Positions 58,632 through 64,000 of a stretch of 64,000 bases of DNA are shown here, piece after piece; position 1 is the first letter of the stretch; every line of letters starts with the position of its first letter. This DNA comes from DATMRS01 sp035566015 (GTDB lineage Bacteria > Pseudomonadota > Alphaproteobacteria > Sphingomonadales > Sphingomonadaceae). The translations under genes were made by a program, and so were the position numbers. The stretch spans positions 558,001 through 622,000 of the forward strand of contig DATMRS010000020.1 in NCBI GenBank assembly GCA_035566015.1, written 5' to 3'. Below the pieces are notes generated by a model. It ran no database searches and was not told the origin of the DNA. It worked only from the letters and a program-made list of their open reading frames with translations.

Positions 58632-59750
58632 ATGACGTCCGGCCTCCTCCCCGTCGGCCTGCGCGATCGGCTGCCGCCGGAGGCGGAGGCGGCGTCACGC
58701 CTGTTGCATCGCGTAATCGTCGCGATCGGGCGGCACGGCTATGAGCGCGTGTCGCCCCCGCTCGCCGAGTTCGAAGACGAGCTTGTCGGGCGGCTCAAAT
58801 CGGCGCGCGCGCAGGATCTGCTGCGCTTCGTCGATCCGGTGTCGCAGCGCACGCTGGCGCTGCGGCCCGACATCACCGCGCAGGTCGGCCGCATCGCCGC
58901 CACCCGCATGGGGCATCGCGCCCGGCCGTTGCGGCTGGCTTATGGCGGGCCGGTGGTGAAGCTGCGCGCGACGCAGCTCAATCCGCAGCGCGAACTGATC
59001 CAGGCCGGCGCCGAACTGATCGGCAGCGATTCAGTGGCGGCCGCGATCGAGCTGCTCGACGTCGCGATCGAGGCGCTGGAGACGGCCGGCGTCACCGCGC
59101 TGACCGTCGATCTCACCCTGCCCGACCTCGTCGAGACGCTGAGCAAAGGCGCGCTGCCGCTCGACGCGAGCCGGCTGGCCGAGGTGCGCGCCGCGCTCGA
59201 CGCCAAGGATGCGGGCCGCCTCACCGCGCTCGACGCCGCCGCCTATCTGCCGTTCATCGACGCCGCCGGCCCGATCGTCCCCGCGCTCACGCGACTGCGG
59301 GCGCTGGGGATCGACGCGATCGCCTCGCGCCTCGACGCGATAGAGGCGATCGCCGCCGCGCTGGGCGATCGCGTGACGCTGACGCTCGATCCCACCGAGC
59401 GGCACGGCTTCGAATATCAAAGCTGGATCGGCTTTTCGCTGTTCGGCTGCGGCGCATCGGGCGAGCCGCTGGCGAGCGAGGTGGGCCGCGGCGGCAGCTA
59501 TGCCGTCGTCCACGACAATCGCGAGGAGGCCGCGATCGGCTTCTCCCTCTATATCGACCCGCTGGTCGATGCGGGGCTGGGGCGCGAGCCGCGCCGCCGG
59601 CTCTTCCTGCCGCTGGGCGCCGATCCGGCCGCCGCCGCGCGTCTGCGCGCCGAGGGCTGGACGACGATCGCCGCGCTTTCGGACCGGGACGATGCCGCCG
59701 CGCTCGGTTGTTCGCATCGGCTGGTGGCGGGCGAGGCGCTTCCCCTCTAG
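58632..59750 (+). CDS. hisZ: ATP phosphoribosyltransferase regulatory subunit HisZ
   Basis: 372 residues. Histidyl-tRNA-synthetase-like fold without tRNA-binding or synthetase motifs: GLRDRLPPEAEAASRL, LLRFVDPVSQRTLALRPDITAQVGRIAATRM, RQAGAEL-like LIQAGAELIGSDSVAAA. HisZ activates the short form of HisG. It starts 10 bases after serA, separate from the hisA-hisF cluster. Confidence 0.9.
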   Translation: MTSGLLPVGLRDRLPPEAEAASRLLHRVIVAIGRHGYERVSPPLAEFEDELVGRLKSARAQDLLRFVDPVSQRTLALRPDITAQVGRIAATRMGHRARPLRLAYGGPVVKLRATQLNPQRELIQAGAELIGSDSVAAAIELLDVAIEALETAGVTALTVDLTLPDLVETLSKGALPLDASRLAEVRAALDAKDAGRLTALDAAAYLPFIDAAGPIVPALTRLRALGIDAIASRLDAIEAIAAALGDRVTLTLDPTERHGFEYQSWIGFSLFGCGASGEPLASEVGRGGSYAVVHDNREEAAIGFSLYIDPLVDAGLGREPRRRLFLPLGADPAAAARLRAEGWTTIAALSDRDDAAALGCSHRLVAGEALPL

Positions 59751-59802
59751 AGAGGGGCCGCCCGCTGGCCTGGTGGGCGCGAAAACGAAGGAAATCGTGG
59801 AA

Positions 59803-61089
59803 ATGGGCAACGTCACCGTCATCGGCGCTCAATGGGGCGATGAGGGCAAGGGAAAGATCGTCGACTGGCTGGCGAGCCGGGCGAACGTCGTCGTGCGCTT
59901 CCAGGGCGGGCACAATGCCGGCCACACGCTGGTCGTCGGCAACCAGACGTATAAGCTGAGCCTGCTGCCCTCTGGCATCGTGCGCGGCACGCTGTCGGTG
60001 ATCGGCAACGGCGTGGTGCTCGATCCCTGGCATTTCCGCGACGAGGTGAAGAAGCTGCGCGATCAGGGCGTCGACGTGACTCCCGAAACGCTCCAGCTTG
60101 CCGAGACATGCCCGCTGATCCTGCCTTTCCACCGCGATCTCGACGGGCTGCGCGAGGATGCGAGCGAGTTCAAGATCGGCACCACCCGGCGCGGCATCGG
60201 CCCGGCCTATGAGGACAAGGTCGGCCGTCGCGCGATCCGCGTGTGCGATCTCGCCCATCTCGACGATCTCGGGCCGCAGCTGGACCGGATCGCGGCGCAT
60301 CACGATGCGCTCCGCGCCGGTTTCGGCGAGCCGCCGATCGACCGCGCGGCGCTGATGGCTGATCTGCGCGATATCGCCGATTTCATCCTGCCCTTCGCCA
60401 AGCCCGTGTGGCGGACGCTGAACGACGCCAAGCAGAAGGGGGAGCGCATCCTCTTCGAAGGCGCGCAGGGCATGCTGCTCGACGTCGATCACGGCACTTA
60501 TCCGTTCGTCACCTCGTCGAACACGGTGGCGGGCACGGCCGCCGGTGGATCGGGCCTCGGCGCGAACGCGGTCGGCTTCGTGCTCGGCATCGTGAAGGCC
60601 TATACGACGCGCGTCGGCGCGGGCCCCTTCCCGACCGAGCTGGAGGACGAAACCGGCGAGCGGCTGGGCGTGCGCGGACACGAGTTCGGCACCGTCACCG
60701 GGCGCAAGCGGCGCTGCGGCTGGTTCGACGCCGTGCTCGTCCGCCAGGCGGTGGCGGTGTCGGGCGTGACGGGCATCGCGCTCACCAAGCTCGACGTGCT
60801 CGACGGCTTCGAGGAACTGCGCATCTGCACCGGCTATCGCGTCGGCGATCGCGATTACGACTATCTGCCGCCGCATCCGCAGGACCAGGCACGGGTCGAG
60901 CCGATCTATGAGGTGATCGAGGGCTGGAGCCAGTCGACCGCCGGCGCGCGGAGCTGGGCCGAGCTACCGGCGCAGGCGATCAAATATATTCGCCGGGTCG
61001 AGGAGCTGATTCAGTGCCCCGTCGCGCTCGTCTCGACGAGCCCCGAACGCGAGGACACGATCCTCGTGCGCGATCCCTTCGCAGATTAG
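59803..61089 (+). CDS. purA: Adenylosuccinate synthetase
   Basis: 428 residues from ATG 59803; GTG 59797 is an alternative. GAQWGDEGKGKIVDWL, GGHNAGHTLVV, TTRRGIGPAYEDKVGRR, EGAQGMLLDVDHGTYPFVTSSN and TGRKRRCGWFDAV are all present. It joins IMP and aspartate for AMP synthesis. It follows hisZ by 52 bases. Confidence 0.97.
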   Translation: MGNVTVIGAQWGDEGKGKIVDWLASRANVVVRFQGGHNAGHTLVVGNQTYKLSLLPSGIVRGTLSVIGNGVVLDPWHFRDEVKKLRDQGVDVTPETLQLAETCPLILPFHRDLDGLREDASEFKIGTTRRGIGPAYEDKVGRRAIRVCDLAHLDDLGPQLDRIAAHHDALRAGFGEPPIDRAALMADLRDIADFILPFAKPVWRTLNDAKQKGERILFEGAQGMLLDVDHGTYPFVTSSNTVAGTAAGGSGLGANAVGFVLGIVKAYTTRVGAGPFPTELEDETGERLGVRGHEFGTVTGRKRRCGWFDAVLVRQAVAVSGVTGIALTKLDVLDGFEELRICTGYRVGDRDYDYLPPHPQDQARVEPIYEVIEGWSQSTAGARSWAELPAQAIKYIRRVEELIQCPVALVSTSPEREDTILVRDPFAD

Positions 61090-61137
61090 GAACGAGTCGG
61101 GCCGTCGCGGGGAGTAAGCCCCGGAGCCCAGGTGCAC

Positions 61138-61233
61138 CCGTCACCCCGGCGAAAGCCGGGTCCACGGAGGCGGCTCGCTTCCTTATCGATCGACTCGCCG
61201 TCCATGGATTCCGACTTTCGTCGGAATGACGGG
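61138..61233. repeat. Full copy of the intergenic palindromic repeat family
   Basis: Left hairpin CCGTCACCCCGGCGAAAGCCGGGTCCACGG, spacer GGCGGCTCGCTTCCTTATCGATCGACTCGCCG, right hairpin CATGGATTCCGACTTTCGTCGGAATGACGGG. This is the cleanest copy and is inverted relative to the copies at 41769 and 52079. It lies in the 227-base gap between purA and the CoA-transferase stop, which holds nothing else recognisable. Confidence 0.88.
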
Positions 61234-61316
61234 AGTTATGGGTGACGGCGGCCGGTTCAGACCCGGCCGTTATGACGAGGGAGATGGCGGCTGCGCGCGC
61301 CCCCTTTCGAACAAAC

Positions 61317-61952
61317 TCAACTGATATACTTCGCCGTCGTCTTTTCCGCGACTTCCTCCGCCGTGACGCCGGGGGCCAGCTCGACCAGGCGGAAGGGGCT
61401 CTTGTGGTCGGGGCGCTGGAAGACGCACAGATCGGTGACGATCATGTCGACGACATTCTTGCCGGTGAGCGGCAGGGTGCATTCGGGGATGAACTTGGCG
61501 CCGCCATTCTTGGCGACATGTTCCATCACGACGATGATCTTCTTGACGCCGGCGACGAGGTCCATCGCGCCGCCCATGCCCTTCACCATCTTGCCGGGGA
61601 TCATCCAGTTGGCGATGTCGCCCTCTTGCGAAACCTCCATCGCACCGAGCACGGCGAGATCGATATGGCCGCCCCGGATCATGCCGAAGCTGTCCGACGA
61701 ACTGAAGAAACTGGTCGACGGCAGCGCGCTCACCGTCTGCTTGCCGGCGTTGATAAGATCGGGATCGACCTCATCGTCATAGGGGAAGGGGCCGATGCCG
61801 AGCATGCCGTTCTCGGACTGCAGCGTCACCTCGACGCCCTCGGGCACATTGTTCGCCACGAGCGTCGGGATGCCGATGCCCAGATTGACGTAGAAACCGT
61901 CCTGCAACTCGCGCGCGGCGCGCGCGGCCATCTGATTGCGATCCCAGCCCAT
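61317..61952 (-). CDS. scoB: 3-oxoacid CoA-transferase subunit B
   Basis: 211 residues. ELQDGFYVNLGIGIPTLVANNVP, catalytic glutamate in QSENGMLGIGP, RGGHIDLAVLGAMEVSQEGDIANWMIPGKMVKGMGGAMDL and KKIIVVMEH are diagnostic of the beta subunit. With subunit A it moves CoA from succinyl-CoA to acetoacetate or another 3-oxoacid. The start overlaps the subunit A stop. Confidence 0.94.
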   Translation of the reverse strand: MGWDRNQMAARAARELQDGFYVNLGIGIPTLVANNVPEGVEVTLQSENGMLGIGPFPYDDEVDPDLINAGKQTVSALPSTSFFSSSDSFGMIRGGHIDLAVLGAMEVSQEGDIANWMIPGKMVKGMGGAMDLVAGVKKIIVVMEHVAKNGGAKFIPECTLPLTGKNVVDMIVTDLCVFQRPDHKSPFRLVELAPGVTAEEVAEKTTAKYIS

Positions 61953-62659
61953 TATGCCGCCTCCCTTTCGCGCACCGTGCGGAACTCGATCTTCTTGTCA
62001 TAGGGCGCGCCCAGGATCAGCCGCTTGACGAAGATGCCGGGCACATGGATGCAATCGGGATCGAGGCTGCCGGCGGGCACGATCTCCTCCACCTCGGCAA
62101 CGGTGTGATAGCTGGCCGTCGCCATCGGCTGGTTGAAGTTGCGCGCCGTCTTGCGGAAGACGAGATTGCCCGCGGTATCGGCCTTCCACGCCTTCACGAT
62201 CGAGAGGTCCGCGCGGATGCCACGCTCGAGAACATAGAGCTCGCCGTCGAACTCCTTCGTCTCCTTGCCCTCGGCAACGAGCGTGCCGACGCCCGTTCTG
62301 GTGTAGAAACCGGGGATGCCCGCACCGCCGGCGCGACACCGCTCGGCCAGCGTGCCCTGGGGGCAGAATTCCACCTCCAACTCACCCGCGAGATATTGCC
62401 GCTCGAACTCCTTGTTCTCGCCGACATAGGAGGAGATCATCTTGGCGATCTGGCGCGTCCGCAAAAGCCGGCCGAGGCCCTCGCCATCGATGCCGGCATT
62501 GTTCGAAACGACTGTCAGCCCCTTCACGCCCGAATCGCGAATGCCGTCGATCAGCCGCTCGGGAACGCCGCACAGGCCGAAACCGCCGGCGCAGATCGTC
62601 ATGCCGTCGGACAGCAGGCCTTCAAGCGCGGCCGCCGCGTCGGGATAGATTTTGTTCAT
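61952..62659 (-). CDS. scoA: 3-oxoacid CoA-transferase subunit A
   Basis: 235 residues from ATG 62659. MTICAGGFGLCGVPERLIDGI, LTVVSNNAGIDGEGLG, GTLAERCRAGGAGIPGFYTRTGVGT and VFRKTARNFNQPMATA follow the alpha subunit. Shares a TAATG overlap with subunit B. Substrate could be 3-oxoadipate instead of acetoacetate; the family does not separate these safely. Confidence 0.94.
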   Translation of the reverse strand: MNKIYPDAAAALEGLLSDGMTICAGGFGLCGVPERLIDGIRDSGVKGLTVVSNNAGIDGEGLGRLLRTRQIAKMISSYVGENKEFERQYLAGELEVEFCPQGTLAERCRAGGAGIPGFYTRTGVGTLVAEGKETKEFDGELYVLERGIRADLSIVKAWKADTAGNLVFRKTARNFNQPMATASYHTVAEVEEIVPAGSLDPDCIHVPGIFVKRLILGAPYDKKIEFRTVREREAA

Positions 62660-62753
62660 GGGCAGGCACTCCCCGTATGTTGCGGTGCAGATAGACGGAG
62701 GCCGCAAGCGAGGTCAACGCCCGGCTTCCCGAGGTTTTCGAGGGGCGGCAAGG

Positions 62754-63671
62754 TCAGGTCAGATCGCCCAGGCTGATCGTCCGTCCCTCCGCCGCCGCGC
62801 GATTGGCCTCACGGCGCAACCTTTCGATATGCAGCCGCCCCTCATTCGGTTCCTCATCGGGCAAGGCGGCGAGGCTCGCCTCGTAGATTTCGCGAAAATC
62901 CTCGGCAAATTCGGGGTGGGTAAGGATCAGGCCGCGATTGGCGCGAATGCCGGCGACGGTCTTCTCCCCCACCTCCTCCGGGTCCATGCCCAGCTCAAAA
63001 GCGGTGCCGAACGTCTTCAGTTCCTCGGGCTTGATCGAGGCGAAGCCGCTGTCGGCGAAGGCTTCGGGACGACGCATCGCCGAATCCCACGCGTTGGTGC
63101 GGGTGAGGCCGGGGCACATCAGCGAGACGCCGATACCGTGCGGCGCACAATTGTAGCGTAGCGATTCGGTGAGGCCGCGCACCGCGAATTTGGAGGCGGT
63201 GTAGATGCCCGCCTGCGGCCCCGAAAGATAAGCCGCCATTGACGCCACATTGACGATATGGCCGCCCTCGCCATGCGCCTTGATCTTCGGCAGGAAGCTG
63301 ACGAGGCCGTTGACGACGCCGCCGAAATTGACGCCCATGATCCAGTCATAATCGGCATAGGTCGCCTCGTCGGTCGGGCCGAAAACGCTGACCCCGGCAT
63401 TGTTGACGAGGATGTGGACCTTGCCGAAATGCGCCTCCACAGCATCGGCCGCGGCGGCAAATCCCGGCCGGCCGGTGACGTCGAGACGGCACATCAGCGG
63501 TGCTTCGAAACCCTGCTCGGCAAACCAGGCGGCGGCGGCGTCGCGATATTGTTCGTTGCGGTAGCTGAGCGCGAGGCGGACGCCCGCGCGGGCGAGCGCC
63601 TTGGCGATGCCCAGTCCGATTCCCGAGACGCCGCCGGTTATGAACGCCGTCCTGTTCTCCAGTTGCTCCAT
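62754..63671 (-). CDS. Short-chain dehydrogenase/reductase
   Basis: 305 residues from ATG 63671. Classic SDR: TGGVSGIGLGIA cofactor loop, NNAGV, catalytic Ser in VNVASMAAYLSG and YxxxK in YTASKFAV. The C-terminal extension (about 230-305) is longer than usual and ends LHIERLRREANRAAAEGRTISLGD. Substrate unknown. Divergent from the next SDR gene with 73 bases between starts. Confidence 0.92.
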   Translation of the reverse strand: MEQLENRTAFITGGVSGIGLGIAKALARAGVRLALSYRNEQYRDAAAAWFAEQGFEAPLMCRLDVTGRPGFAAAADAVEAHFGKVHILVNNAGVSVFGPTDEATYADYDWIMGVNFGGVVNGLVSFLPKIKAHGEGGHIVNVASMAAYLSGPQAGIYTASKFAVRGLTESLRYNCAPHGIGVSLMCPGLTRTNAWDSAMRRPEAFADSGFASIKPEELKTFGTAFELGMDPEEVGEKTVAGIRANRGLILTHPEFAEDFREIYEASLAALPDEEPNEGRLHIERLRREANRAAAEGRTISLGDLT

Positions 63672-63744
63672 CCTGTCCCTCCGCTTGCCGTATCGACTTT
63701 GCCTTGCCATGGCAGCAGTCGGGCCGACATGCAAAGAGGGCGCA

Positions 63745-64000
63745 ATGCAGAACGATTCTATTTCCTCGCAGGACAGGACCAAATCGCTGGCGGACCGGGT
63801 GGCGATCGTCACCGGCGGCGGGCGCGGCTTCGGCCGGGCGATATCGGAGGCGCTGGCCCACGCGGGCGCCGCGGTCGCGGTGATCTCGCGTACGGCGGCG
63901 CAGGTGGAGGAGGTCGCCAATGCGATCGAAGCGGCAGGCGGCCGGGCGATCGGCATTCCCTGTGACGTCACGAACCGCGAGCAGGTGGAGGCCGCCGTCG
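63745..64000 (+). CDS. Short-chain dehydrogenase/reductase (partial, cut at window end)
   Basis: 85 codons from ATG 63745 (AAAGAGGG upstream) are in the window. RVAIVTGGGRGFGRAISEALAHAGAAVAVISRTAAQVEEVA and IPCDVTNREQVEAAV give the SDR cofactor-binding start and the second beta strand aspartate. The catalytic residues lie beyond the window. It faces away from the other SDR gene and may share its control region. Confidence 0.88.
   Translation, partial: MQNDSISSQDRTKSLADRVAIVTGGGRGFGRAISEALAHAGAAVAVISRTAAQVEEVANAIEAAGGRAIGIPCDVTNREQVEAAV

Noticed and set aside
1..64000. tRNA, rRNA, CRISPR and prophage features
   Set aside because: No clover-leaf with T-loop and acceptor pairing, no regularly spaced repeats and no phage structural genes were seen; GGTTCGA-like strings near 55660 lack the rest of a tRNA.

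Overview
The window is a high-GC stretch of an alphaproteobacterial chromosome, most likely from a sphingomonad (Sphingomonadaceae). The pointers are a TonB-dependent receptor operon with a catabolic gene, a PEP-CTERM protein with the alphaproteobacterial WAMMIAGFG anchor, EcfG-type stress promoters, a serC-serA leader, HisZ, a DciA/DsbA/SMC block and many tiny intergenic palindromes. Species cannot be named from this alone. No tRNA, rRNA, CRISPR array, phage or intact insertion sequence was seen; almost all of the window is coding.

Layout. 0-1.2 kb: end of a histidine operon (hisA-hisF) and a small secreted basic protein. 1.5-7.2 kb: a catabolic operon with TonB receptor, TfdA-like 2-oxoglutarate dioxygenase, MFS transporter and MarR regulator, looking like uptake and ether cleavage of a phenoxyalkanoate-like compound. 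7.2-9.1 kb: GNAT enzyme, DksA-like protein without zinc cysteines, PEP-CTERM protein. 9.4-15.6 kb: surface polysaccharide block (asparagine-synthase-like amidotransferase fused to an anti-sigma-like membrane/periplasmic tail, flippase, GT-B polymer transferase, acyltransferase). 15.6-20.1 kb: Rrf2 regulator, structured leader and a complete sulfate ABC importer. 20.1-28.5 kb: stress and signalling genes (ABM monooxygenase, CsbD under an EcfG promoter, aldehyde dehydrogenase, Crp/Fnr regulator, GGDEF-EAL protein, LytS/LytTR pair, Tat-exported MsrB).

28.5-37.4 kb: NatAB-like exporter with a lipoprotein; a second MFS gene closely similar to the first; and an operon of a UGSC-like thiol protein, a thioredoxin-reductase-like flavoprotein and a malonyl-CoA-synthetase-like ligase, transcribed away from a MarR regulator with a clear palindrome between them. 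37.5-41 kb: MCE/Mla-type lipid transporter. 41-54 kb: mostly housekeeping (HAD phosphatase, CDF metal transporter, pdxH, udgX, smc, two DsbA-like proteins, dciA, mutY, nudC, pheA, membrane cytochrome c). 54-64 kb: LOG-family protein, extensin-like peptidase-like lipoprotein, serC-serA-hisZ-purA, a two-subunit CoA transferase and two divergent SDR genes, the last cut by the window end.

Most noteworthy: the amidotransferase/anti-sigma-like fusion (9359-11869), the UGSC-like redox operon (32611-37438), the TfdA-like operon with its transporter paralogue, a UdgX with the covalent-capture KRRIH loop, two candidate structured leaders, overlapping divergent EcfG promoters, and a family of seven related intergenic palindromic repeats.
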